Below the pieces are notes generated by a model. It was not told the DNA's origin, ran no database searches, and saw only the letters and a list, made by a program, of their open reading frames with translations. A stretch of DNA of 64,000 nucleotides, from assembly GCF_001629735.1 (NCBI RefSeq), contig NZ_CP015224.1, positions 1,178,001 to 1,242,000 of the forward strand, written 5' to 3'. The stretch comes from Lysinibacillus sphaericus. GTDB taxonomy: Bacteria > Bacillota > Bacilli > Bacillales_A > Planococcaceae. Below, in pieces: positions 35,799 through 43,713 of this stretch. How positions within the stretch are numbered: the stretch's first letter is position 1; every line of letters starts with the position of its first letter. The translations under genes were made by a program, and so were the position numbers.

Positions 35799-35850
35799 AT
35801 TCAACAATCGGGAACATTTCTTTAATAAGGAATGTGAAGAATGTCCAACG
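35799..35850 (+). repeat. GGGCGC-type hairpin repeat, variant copy
   Basis: TTCAACAATCGGG is the family's left end, followed by ACATTTC-TTTAATAA-GGAATGT. The stem bases differ from other copies (usually CTTTTC/GGAAAG) but still pair, so the hairpin is maintained by covariation. It overlaps a 63-codon minus-strand open frame, which is therefore probably not a gene. Confidence 0.6.
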
Positions 35851-36019
35851 TGCTGCTACGATTTTTACAATGAACTGAATGGTATTAAAAAGCAATTGTA
35901 AAAAAATGAAAAACCTTGCGCTTTCCATATAAGAGGGCACATAGTTTTTCATTTAGGTTTAATTCAACGATGAGTGGGTCCTGAGAAATAAAATTTTTAA
36001 TTACTATATATTGGATTTC

Positions 36020-36124
36020 TTAAGCTTCATAAGGTAAATCTAGTGTTGTAATAATTGAGTCGTGACCAGTAACAATTAGCGTAGCTAATAGAGCAAGAAT
36101 TAATACTGTTTTTAATTTTTTCAT
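36020..36124 (-). CDS. PapR/Phr-like quorum-sensing pro-peptide
   Basis: 34-residue peptide: basic start MKKLKTVLILALLATLIVTG (Sec signal), short hydrophilic stretch, C-terminus TLDLPYEA. The end closely resembles the active C-terminal heptapeptides of Bacillus cereus PapR (for example ADLPFEF, SDLPFEH), which are exported, processed, re-imported and bound by the TPR domain of PlcR. AAGGAG lies 8 nt before the ATG. It sits back-to-back with the TPR receptor fragment at 36161. Signalling function is inference from these features. Confidence 0.65.
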   Translation of the reverse strand: MKKLKTVLILALLATLIVTGHDSIITTLDLPYEA

Positions 36125-36160
36125 TTGATATTCTCCTTTTAAGTATATTTAAAGGTAAAG

Positions 36161-36553
36161 TTTATCTATGCAACGAATAATGATTATAAATCCGCATTGG
36201 TTTACTATAATAAAATCAATTTAGAGCTACTTAATGAAACTTCACCAAAAATGAGCAGGGACGTTTATATATTAAGAGTTATTTATAATAAATCCAAAAC
36301 TTTCTATGATATGAAGTCATATAAGGAAGCAATAGATTTACTACAAGAAGGGATTAAACGATCTGTCAAATTAGAAAATATGTCTTTTCTTGGTCACTAT
36401 AATTATTATTTAGCAAAATGTTATGAACGTGTTGGAGAAAATAAGGATTTAATAAACACGCATTATAAGAATGCAGGATTCTTCTTTAAATTATTAAATA
36501 ATTCTTTGTATTATCAAATTGTCTACCATGAGCAAAGGCACTTGTTCACATGA
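36161..36553 (+). pseudogene. C-terminal TPR fragment of an RNPP-type (PlcR/NprR-like) regulator
   Basis: The frame is open from about 36161 and runs to 36553, with no ATG or ribosome binding site near the beginning. It encodes helical TPR-like repeats: DYKSALVYYNKINLELL, YILRVIYNKSKTFYDMKSY, KEAIDLLQEGIKRSVKLENM, HYNYYLAKCYERVGENKDLI. This matches the ligand-binding part of peptide-responsive regulators; the helix-turn-helix half is absent, so it cannot bind DNA. The start of the fragment abuts the promoter of the peptide gene, marking a rearrangement joint. Confidence 0.6.
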
Positions 36554-37038
36554 TATGTATAAAAAATTGCTACCCTATGAATCAGGTAAAAGGGGAGCTT
36601 TTTTTTATTTACCCACTCTTCATAATTCATATACCTCCTAGTGAAACATTCTTATATCCTATTCTTACCCATTTCTAAGGCTAAATGGGTAAATATAAGT
36701 ATCTTTATATTTTTCACTTCAGATCGAAATGATTTTTTACAATATTTGTATTATTATGAGTACATCCTTAAACGCAAAGGGGGGAAATGATGATGAAAAA
36801 GCCATTATTGGTACGCAAATCAAAAATCTATGTTTATAATGGTTGATTTTTGAAGTTGCTGTAATCTGTAACTAGATACTTAATGTTATGGGTTACTGAG
36901 GGTGTTTATTTGCGTAAGTGAAAGTAATTATTTTAATAGTCTAGTTATTTGGTTGACAGGCTAAAAACATCAATAGACTAGAATTATATGACTCTGTCGT
37001 TATTTCATTATAATTTAATTAGAAGGGTGTATGATATC
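36554..37038. other. Leader/intergenic region before the second bacteriocin-like locus
   Basis: Holds a terminator-like hairpin at about 36574-36607 (GCTACCCT with AGGGGAGC, then eight T). A 17-codon frame at about 36790 (MMMKKPLLVRKSK...) has GGGGGG upstream, unassigned. A TTGACA hexamer lies at about 36954. The promoter of the next gene is probably here. Confidence 0.4.
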
Positions 37039-37749
37039 ATGGTTTTAAAGAAATTAGTACTTTCAGTTTCATGCGCAGTTATGACTTTCGGTTTAATAGG
37101 CACATCAACATCATTTGCCGCAGAGAAAAAGGATACTATTAGCTTAGAGGCGAGTCAAATTTCACAGTTTACACCAGAACAACAAAATATTGCAGATGAA
37201 GTGGTGACACAACTTCAAGCAATTAATGAAGTATTAATAGGGTTAGACACTGAGAAACAACAAGAAGATTTTTTAGGTGCACTATTTGACCCTAATTTTA
37301 GTACAGATCAATTAGATAGTAATATTGTATTAGCAGAAAATGCTAAAGAAGTAACGGTTTTAAATGACATGTTTGAAGAACTTGGATCTCCTGTTCATTT
37401 TTCAGCAGATGTCAAATCTGTTATAGTAGAGGAGAATGGTGATTTAGTTGCTATTAAAAAATCTGGGGAAAATGAAATTATGCCATTAGGTTTTTGGGGA
37501 GATCTTTGGGACGACATAAAGGTTATAGCTGGTAAAACTTGGGATATAGCTAAATGTGGAGCTGCCATTACAGCAGTATTTGTTCCAGGAGCGGCTGCCT
37601 ATAAAGCAATTAAAGGATTAGGCGGAGTTAAAGCTACTGTTCAATTATTAGCTAAAGCATCAACTACTAGCGATTGGTTAGCAATTGGTGGAGGAGCGGC
37701 TGCTGAAATTTTAGGTATCGATGGAGTTCAAACCTATTGCTTTGAATAA
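37039..37749 (+). CDS. Secreted bacteriocin-like precursor
   Basis: 236 residues from the ATG at 37039 (GGGTG upstream; the open frame extends further but without support). Signal peptide MVLKKLVLSVSCAVMTFGLI...SFAAEKK. Residues 30-150 are an acidic propeptide-like region rich in Glu, Gln and Asp. The last 85 residues contain an amphipathic Trp-rich helix (FWGDLWDDIKVIAGKTWDIA), a hydrophobic Gly/Ala-rich core and only two Cys (AKCGAAITAV and the terminal TYCFE), which could form a disulfide. The layout parallels the locus at 14952 and resembles SdpC-type toxins in design, not in clear sequence. A small membrane protein follows after 13 nt. Antimicrobial activity is inference. Confidence 0.6.
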   Translation: MVLKKLVLSVSCAVMTFGLIGTSTSFAAEKKDTISLEASQISQFTPEQQNIADEVVTQLQAINEVLIGLDTEKQQEDFLGALFDPNFSTDQLDSNIVLAENAKEVTVLNDMFEELGSPVHFSADVKSVIVEENGDLVAIKKSGENEIMPLGFWGDLWDDIKVIAGKTWDIAKCGAAITAVFVPGAAAYKAIKGLGGVKATVQLLAKASTTSDWLAIGGGAAAEILGIDGVQTYCFE

Positions 37750-37762
37750 GAGAGGTGTTTAA

Positions 37763-38047
37763 ATGAAGAACCCTAGGACCTCGCAAAGTGGAATTTTTGA
37801 TCCAATTAGTCATGGATTCATGTCATTATTAGTTTTTGGGATGCTATTTATTGCTTTAATGATTGCATTGAATGGACCTATTACTTTTGATACGCTTATT
37901 ATGCCGGCTGCTTTTATTTACGTAGTAGTTCGAGTGATAGAATATGTGACAATAAAGAAGACTAATCATGTTCCGCGCTGGTTAGTACTGGGATCTTTTG
38001 GAGTGGCTGTTCTAACAGCTATTGGCATGACATACTGGATCATTTAA
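37763..38047 (+). CDS. Small membrane protein, putative immunity partner
   Basis: 94-residue protein with three hydrophobic helices (LLVFGMLFIALMIAL, LIMPAAFIYVVVRVIEYV, WLVLGSFGVAVLTAIGMTYW). It starts 13 nt after the precursor stop with AGAGGTG between, so co-translated in the same operon. An immunity role is inferred from position. Confidence 0.6.
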   Translation: MKNPRTSQSGIFDPISHGFMSLLVFGMLFIALMIALNGPITFDTLIMPAAFIYVVVRVIEYVTIKKTNHVPRWLVLGSFGVAVLTAIGMTYWII

Positions 38048-38234
38048 ATACTTAGAATTTTTTAAAACATAAGGCACTGTTAAATTTTAATGTTGTTTTA
38101 TCTGGTATAGATGAGCCCTTACAATCGATTTTTCCTTATTTTTAAAAATGCCTTTTTGTGGTATTAATATATATTTGAAACTAAATGGTTAAAGTAGTCG
38201 TATAAGGTATTATAGATTAGAGGAGGTCGGAAAA

Positions 38235-38390
38235 ATGGATTATACTAAAATCTATAATAAAGAACTGATTGCCTTAGTAAAAGAGAAAATAAAGTCCGAC
38301 GGTGAAATTAAAGCGGTGAAGTTTGTGAGAGAGCAAACCGATATGTCCTTAATACAGGCAAAAAAATTTGTGGATTTTTGTAAAGAATAG
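38235..38390 (+). CDS. Ribosomal L7/L12 C-terminal-like small protein
   Basis: 51 residues: VKEKIKSDGEIKAVKFVREQ and TDMSLIQAKKFVDFCK, matching the two helices of the L7/L12 C-terminal fold (..AIK.VRE.TGLGLKEAK..V). AGGAGG precedes the ATG. Such stand-alone modules are found in Firmicutes; function unknown. Confidence 0.7.
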   Translation: MDYTKIYNKELIALVKEKIKSDGEIKAVKFVREQTDMSLIQAKKFVDFCKE

Positions 38391-38394
38391 ACAT

Positions 38395-38430
38395 AAAATT
38401 AGAGTCACTAAACTGTGGCTCTAATTTTTA
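38395..38430 (+). terminator. Terminator
   Basis: AAAATTAGAG.CAC / GTG.CTCTAATTTTT stem with T run. Confidence 0.85.
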
Positions 38431-38486
38431 TTAAAAGTATCTTCAATAGTCATTGAGCTACTAAATAAAAAATACGACAGTGTCCA

Positions 38487-38645
38487 CTACGATATGTTTC
38501 TGTCATTTTTTGTGCCTTCATTGCTATGACTATCTACAAATAAAAACCGCTCTAAGTAATGATTGAGGTATTTACAAACAACTCCTTTAAAACGATTTAT
38601 CCAATGTTTTAAACGTGCATGTAGTCGGTTCACAACAAAGAAAAA
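38487..38645 (-). pseudogene. IS1595-type transposase, C-terminal remnant
   Basis: The minus strand reads VNRLHARLKHWINRFKGVV, then KYLNHYLERFLFVDS and a tail to TAG at 38487. This is the conserved end of ISXO2/IS1595 family transposases. No ends or N-terminal part are visible. Confidence 0.65.
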
Positions 38646-39128
38646 GAGACTTTATTAAACGAGAAAATTAGTCCAATTTTGATGCAGAAATCGATACTCA
38701 TAAAGGCGATGGGTGGATGCACAGTTAATGCAGCCAAAAGTTAATACGCATTACTACATAAATTTACTTTGCGTTAATCTGCATTGTAAAGAATAAATGA
38801 AAAACCCCAAAAGCTGCATAGAACAGGCTTTTGAGGGCTTTGTAGGGTACATATTACAAAATAAAAAAATTAGTCCGTGAAACATTAAATAATTGACAAA
38901 AGCATTGATTTATCAACGTTTACACGGACATTTACATTAATTAGCCCCAGTTCCGCAGTCCAAACTTCTACTGAAAACCTCTACTGATTGTTCTTCTAAC
39001 TCTTTCAAAACACATATTTATTTATCATATAATTAAGATTGTGAAGGATTACACTCAAACTAACAGTCAGTTTAGTTTAAGTACAACCTTTCATATAGTT
39101 ACAAAAAGCCGAACTCCACATTTGGAAA
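38646..39128. other. Gap between transposase remnants
   Basis: No gene seen. A hairpin resembling a terminator lies at about 38802-38845 (CCCCAAAAGC / GCTTTTGAGGG). Confidence 0.4.
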
Positions 39129-39210
39129 TGATATTATCCCTTTTAGGTAGACAATGTTAAAAAAACTACAGTACGCTGTAGATAACATTATACGTAAAGG
39201 GGATTTTTCG

Positions 39211-39531
39211 ATGTCGAGAAAAAATAATACATATTCAAATGACTTGAAATTAGAAGTTGTACAGGCTTATTTGGCGGGAGAAGAAAGTATGCAAAAGATT
39301 GCGGAAAAATACGAGATTCGTAATGTTTCCTAAGTGAAGGTATGGGTGAGAAAGTTTAAAGAAGTAGGGTCGATTGACGCGTTTAACCGTCTTCCATCTG
39401 CTGGATCAGGGGCGAAAGGCGTAAAAAATCCATTAAAAGGCAAACGGATTCACTTCAAAGATATAGAAGAAGAACGCGACTATTACAAGGCGCAGGTAGA
39501 CTATTTAAAAAAGCAATATCCAAATCTGTAA
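39211..39531 (+). pseudogene. IS3-family transposase orfA, nonsense mutation
   Basis: Helix-turn-helix protein of about 106 residues: NTYSNDLKLEVVQAYLAGEE, then AEKYEIRNVS, TAA at codon 41, VKVWVRKFKEVGSIDAFN and a C-terminal leucine-zipper-like helix (DIEEERDYYKAQVDYLKKQY). The TAA stands where related proteins have Gln (one C-to-T change). Confidence 0.85.
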
Positions 39532-39539
39532 ATGGAGGA

Positions 39540-40386
39540 ATGCCTACTTATCCAGATCGTTATCAAATAATAGATGAAATGAAGAATCGTTATCCGATTA
39601 CATGGTTGGCTGAGATGGCGAAAATCCAACGTTCTGGCTATTATAAGTGGTTAAAAAATGGCAAGGTATCGTTGCGGACACAGGATGATATCCTTTTAAA
39701 AGAACACATTTTAACCATTCATCAAGCAAATAAAATGTATGGTTATCCACGCGTAAAAATCGCTTTGCGTGATAAAGGATTGAAGGTAAACCACAAAAAA
39801 GTGTATCGATTGATGTGCGAATTAGGCATCCAATCCATTATTCGTAAGAAACGTCGCGTATGGAAAAATCGAGTATCACGTACATTTGAGAATGTGTTAG
39901 AGCGCCAATTTAAAGACCGTGCAGAGAATGAAGTGTGCGTCACAGACATTACGTATTTACCGACAAAAACAGGCTTTCTATATCTGTCTGCCATTCAAGA
40001 TTTATACAACAATGAAATTGTGGCTTGCAAGTAGGCAAACGGAATGATTTACAGCTCGTGATGGACACATTAAGCGAGTTAACGACCAAAAGAAATGTGT
40101 ATCGAAGCATCATCCACTCGGATCAAGGCTTTCAATACACATCTCTTAAATATCATCAAACAGTTGAACAGCTCGGCATGATAGGTAGCCATTCCCACAA
40201 AGGGAACTGCCAGGATAACGCCTGCATTGAATCTTTCTTCTCCACTTTAAAAGCGAATGTTTGTATCTTCTACAAGATCATTCAGAAGAGGAAATGATCC
40301 GAGCAGTTGAGCAGTATATCTATTTTTATAACTATAACGCTTTCAAAAATGACTCAACCATCTGACACCGATAAAATATCGACATC
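39540..40386 (+). pseudogene. IS3-family transposase orfB, frameshifted
   Basis: DDE integrase. Frame 1 (39540-40034) gives the HTH_21 part and the first catalytic Asp in VCVTDITYLPT. Frame 2 (about 40025-40297) gives the second Asp in SIIHSDQGFQYTS and the Glu in DNACIESFFSTLK. A third frame carries EEEMIRAVEQYIYFYNYNA, and the final LTPIKYRHQMAA is in yet another. All catalytic residues are present, but the gene is broken at least three times. Confidence 0.85.
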
Positions 40387-40498
40387 AGATGGCTGCTTAG
40401 TCTTTTTAAAACTGTCTACTTGACAGGGGTAAGTCCAAAATCGGCTTTTTTCTATATATTAGTTTTTAGTTATAATCGACTTAATGAACTTCTTATGA

Positions 40499-40975
40499 CT
40501 AATTCAAATCTTTTAAATACCACGCATCCATAGCAGAGTGTTCAGAACCTGGTAGGGGTTCTTGTAAAAGTGTAAATCCAAATTTTTCATATAAAATACA
40601 TGCAGTTTTTAATTCATGCATTGTTTCTAAATAGCACTTTTCATAATGTTTAGAGGCAAATGACAAAGCTGTTTCCATTAATTTCTTAGAAATCCCCAAA
40701 CCTTGTACTTTTGGACTTAAGTATAGCTTTTGTAATTCGCAAACTTTATCCTGTTCGCTGAACGGGGCTATACCAATTCCACCTACAACTTTCCCATCTA
40801 ATTCTACTACCCAATAGTTCGCATGTTTTAAATTATTATAATATTGGTAAAGGTCGTTAAGTTGAGAATCAAAATAAGCTGATCCAGGAACCGCTAATCC
40901 AAGTGATTCTAATGAATCTTGTATAATTTCTTTTACTTTTGCATTGTCTTCTTTTTTAATTTCTTGAATAATCAT
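40499..40975 (-). CDS. GNAT family N-acetyltransferase
   Basis: 158 residues. Acetyl-CoA loop KVQGLGISKKLMETALSFA, motif B MHELKTACILYEKFGFTLL. Divergent from a MarR-type regulator; in many Bacillales the same two domains are fused (MarR-GNAT), so they probably act together. AAGGAG precedes the ATG. Confidence 0.88.
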   Translation of the reverse strand: MIIQEIKKEDNAKVKEIIQDSLESLGLAVPGSAYFDSQLNDLYQYYNNLKHANYWVVELDGKVVGGIGIAPFSEQDKVCELQKLYLSPKVQGLGISKKLMETALSFASKHYEKCYLETMHELKTACILYEKFGFTLLQEPLPGSEHSAMDAWYLKDLN

Positions 40976-41040
40976 ATACGATCTCCTTCACTTAGGTTTT
41001 AATGATTGCCACAGGTTTTTGAAAATAGTATCTCTAAAAT

Positions 41041-41102
41041 GTTGACTTTGTCCACATTTTAGGGGTACATTTATATTAATATTAAAAGTAGACTAAGTCA
41101 AC
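41041..41102. promoter_or_regulatory. Divergent promoter region with inverted repeat
   Basis: GTTGACTT (41041-41048) and AAGTCAAC (41095-41102) form inverted 8-mers flanking the region between the GNAT and MarR genes; likely binding sites for the adjacent MarR protein. Confidence 0.45.
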
Positions 41103-41115
41103 TAAAGGAGAAAGT

Positions 41116-41550
41116 ATGGATAAAGAAATTATTTATGATATCAGACAATTCAATCGTTTTTATACAAAGGTACTTGGTTTATTTAATAACCAAATTCTAG
41201 ATACAGATTATTCATTAACTGAAGCACGAATACTATTTGAAATAAGCGAGAGAACAGAATGTATTGCAAATAATCTCGTGCAAGAACTTAATATTGATAG
41301 AAGCTATTTGAGCAGAATTTTACGTAAATTTGAGAGGGAAGGATTAATAGAGAAAAAAAGCTCACCAATAGACAGTAGAAAAAATCTCCTGTTTTTGACG
41401 AGAAAAGGGGAAGAACTACTAGATAAAATTAACAAACAGTCAGATGAACAAGTAAATCAATTGTTTAATGGACTAACTAATAGTGAGATCAATGAAATTC
41501 GTAATTCAATGATGCTAATAAAAGAAAAATTAGATAATAATAAACTTTGA
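41116..41550 (+). CDS. MarR family transcriptional regulator
   Basis: 144 residues, winged helix DNA-binding protein: CIANNLVQELNIDRSYLSRI is the recognition helix region, and IEKKSSPIDSRKNLLFLTRKG is the wing with the typical D-x-R. Probably controls itself and the divergent acetyltransferase. AAAGGAG precedes the ATG. Confidence 0.9.
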   Translation: MDKEIIYDIRQFNRFYTKVLGLFNNQILDTDYSLTEARILFEISERTECIANNLVQELNIDRSYLSRILRKFEREGLIEKKSSPIDSRKNLLFLTRKGEELLDKINKQSDEQVNQLFNGLTNSEINEIRNSMMLIKEKLDNNKL

Positions 41551-41570
41551 AGATTATCTTGAAATCGAGT

Positions 41571-41640
41571 CTACTGTTAAAGGGCGCTTTTCTTAAATAA
41601 GGAAAGCATCTTTATTCATGGAAAGGGCCAGATTGTGAAG
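41571..41640 (+). repeat. GGGCGC-type hairpin repeat
   Basis: GGGCGCTTTTC-TTAAATAA-GGAAAGCATCTTT, followed by GGGCCAGATTGTGAAG, which is a partial inverse of the family's left end. Lies after the MarR gene. Confidence 0.7.
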
Positions 41641-41699
41641 TAAAAACTAGAACGACAACAGATATTAAAAGTGTCTATATCCGTTGTCTTTTTGTTTGT

Positions 41700-42887
41700 T
41701 TATGAAGCATTCCTGCTTTGAAATCTTTTATAAGGCAGAATGGAAACCAAGAGCAGTAAAACACCAAACAGCACAAATAAAGCAGAACCAGGCAGTACAT
41801 GATATAATGCGGAGGACATTCCGCCAATCGCCATTCCTGAATAACGGACGAAGTTAAAAACTCCTAAAGCTGTCCCTCGGTGCTCGCTGTACTCATTGCT
41901 AATAAGCGTTGAGAAAAGGGGGGCGGAAAATCCAACCATAATTCCATAACCAAATAGGATAATACTTAACGCCACAAGTGATTGAGCGTGAAGTACACCA
42001 AATAGTACGACCTGCAATGGCATAACAATTAACAGTAAGATAAACAAAGTATTTAGGGATATTTTTTTCTGCAACCTTTTAAATAAAATACTTCCGACAA
42101 TCATGCTGACTGTCAAAGGTAAATATAATAATCCAATCAACTGTAAAGATACATGATAATGATCATGGAGCAAGACTGGCAGATAGACGAGAATAGCAAA
42201 ATAGATAAAAAACACTAAAAAGCTGACGGTCATAATACTTGTTCCAATATAATGTGAAAAGATTGCCTTATAGGAATGGATAAATCCTTTGGACTGTTTT
42301 TCTTCAGTTTCATCCTGTTTTTCACTTGGTAGCAGATAAACAATGAACATCAGCAATGAAACCGCCATGAACAAAAGAAAAAGGAAAATTCCCTCGTAAC
42401 CAAAAAACTCTCCAATAAAACCTCCAACCACAGGTGAAACGGCAGGTGCAAGGGTAAGCAGGATTTGATACGTTCCCATGGCACTTCCTCTTGCTTCACC
42501 TTCAAATAACTGTGCAATCATACTGATTGCAACTAAAGGGATTATCCCTGCCCCGATTGCCTGAATCATTCTGAACAGCGTAAACAATATAAAACTGTTG
42601 GTGTAAGCACAAATGACTGCTGATACGCCCATCAAAACAAGACTAATGAGCAATAATCTTTTTTTATTTTGATGATCAACCACAGTCCCCAGAACAATCT
42701 GTATCACCGCAATAATAAAGATAAAGCTACTGACCGTAAAATTCACCCAGCTGATTGAAACTTCAAACGAATCCCGAATAAGGGGAATGATCGGTGTATA
42801 GATGTTCTGGTTTAAAGAAGCAAAAAACGTGCTAATACTCAAGGCATATAAGACAAACGATTTTTCTTGCGCTACACTCTTTTGCAT
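41700..42887 (-). CDS. MFS transporter (multidrug-efflux type)
   Basis: 395 residues, 12 predicted helices. The loop 2-3 motif GTVVDHQNKKRLLL is the MFS motif A variant, and ILLTLAPAVSPVVGGFIG is the motif C (antiporter) region. Probably exports small toxic compounds. Encoded 2 nt after a MarR regulator in one operon, the common arrangement for inducible efflux. Confidence 0.9.
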   Translation of the reverse strand: MQKSVAQEKSFVLYALSISTFFASLNQNIYTPIIPLIRDSFEVSISWVNFTVSSFIFIIAVIQIVLGTVVDHQNKKRLLLISLVLMGVSAVICAYTNSFILFTLFRMIQAIGAGIIPLVAISMIAQLFEGEARGSAMGTYQILLTLAPAVSPVVGGFIGEFFGYEGIFLFLLFMAVSLLMFIVYLLPSEKQDETEEKQSKGFIHSYKAIFSHYIGTSIMTVSFLVFFIYFAILVYLPVLLHDHYHVSLQLIGLLYLPLTVSMIVGSILFKRLQKKISLNTLFILLLIVMPLQVVLFGVLHAQSLVALSIILFGYGIMVGFSAPLFSTLISNEYSEHRGTALGVFNFVRYSGMAIGGMSSALYHVLPGSALFVLFGVLLLLVSILPYKRFQSRNAS

Positions 42888-42889
42888 AT

Positions 42890-43378
42890 TTATTCTCCAA
42901 CTGGAACGTCATCATCTTTTAGTTTATCAGTAATCATTTCTAAAAAAGTTACAATGGTTTCTAACTCGTCTGTATTGAAACTATCCAATAGGCGCAGGTA
43001 TCGATTTCTTGCCTTCTCATGCAATTGTTCGTGGATAGAGGAAAGTTGCTTCCCGAAAGCAGTAAGGAGATAGTGAACTTCTTTTTGATTGGCCTCCTGT
43101 CTGGTCTCGACAATAACGTTCTTCTCGAGCATTTTTTTGATTGCCTTTGTAATGGCGGGCTTGGAGACGTTTAACGTTTCCGAAAGGAATGTATTATTCG
43201 CAGAACCCTGCGCCTTGATGGCTGAAACAATGTGTAATTGAGTGAGAGTCCAATCCATCATAATGGAGTTTTCCTCATTTTTTTTACTGAAGCTTTTTCT
43301 CTTTTGAACGGCTTCTCTTTCTTGGATAAGCCGTTGCAAAGCATTCAACGCTTCCATTTTTTTGTCTATATGATTCAT
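42890..43378 (-). CDS. MarR family transcriptional regulator
   Basis: 162 residues with an N-terminal helical extension rich in Lys/Glu (QEREAVQKRKSFSKKNEEN). Recognition helix region NNTFLSETLNVSKPAITKAI and wing EANQKEVHYLLTAFG. First gene of the operon with the MFS transporter; a near-perfect inverted repeat in its promoter (43405-43439) is the likely operator. Confidence 0.9.
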   Translation of the reverse strand: MNHIDKKMEALNALQRLIQEREAVQKRKSFSKKNEENSIMMDWTLTQLHIVSAIKAQGSANNTFLSETLNVSKPAITKAIKKMLEKNVIVETRQEANQKEVHYLLTAFGKQLSSIHEQLHEKARNRYLRLLDSFNTDELETIVTFLEMITDKLKDDDVPVGE

Positions 43379-43404
43379 AATGTATCACCTAACTTTTTAT
43401 TTTT

Positions 43405-43439
43405 GTTAACTGGTTAATAATAGTAGTTTACCGGTTAAC
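43405..43439. promoter_or_regulatory. Probable MarR operator
   Basis: GTTAACTGGTTAA and TTTACCGGTTAAC form a 13-bp inverted repeat with two mismatches and a 9-nt spacer, 27 nt upstream of the regulator start. Confidence 0.65.
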
Positions 43440-43463
43440 AAAGATAAGTGTCAAGTGTAAATT

Positions 43464-43535
43464 AACTGTTCAACAAACGGGCGCTTTTCTGAAATAGGAA
43501 AGCGTCTTTCTTTATAAATGGGCTAGATTATGGAG
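43464..43535 (+). repeat. GGGCGC-type hairpin repeat
   Basis: TTCAACAAACGGGCGCTTTT, C-TGAAATA-GGAAAGCGTCTTTC, then GGGCTAGATTATGGA. The hairpin plus T-rich tail looks like a rightward terminator. The rest of the gap to 43713 shows no gene. Confidence 0.75.
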
Positions 43536-43713
43536 TTTAGTTTTACCAAAGGTATTGTATGATACTGTACTTATTTTTTATATTATTAATTTAATCGGGT
43601 TACGGCTTCAAGAATAGATGGATACCGATTTTTTTGTATATATTTAAATAAATTTGAATCGTTTTGTTGTTCCAATTTCTCTAATAAGTATAAGAGGAAA
43701 GGAGGTTTGTTAA

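Larger units (their letters stand above)
39129..40437 (+). mobile_element. IS3-family (IS150-like) insertion sequence, decayed
   Basis: 1309 bp with imperfect terminal inverted repeats: the left end TGATATTATCCC...GTAGACA and the right end, read inward, TGGACTTACCCC...GTAGACA. AAA flanks both ends, a possible 3-bp target duplication but weak in AT-rich DNA. Contains orfA with a nonsense codon and orfB with frameshifts, so no longer mobile by itself. Confidence 0.8.

Noticed and set aside
35761-35952. 63-codon minus-strand hydrophobic open frame
   Set aside because: It has no ribosome binding site and lies across a copy of the hairpin repeat (35799-35850).
37039-37749. Naming locus B as SdpC with SdpI immunity
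   Set aside because: Only the general layout fits. No clear sequence match to SdpC is visible, and the partner has three helices without SdpI features.
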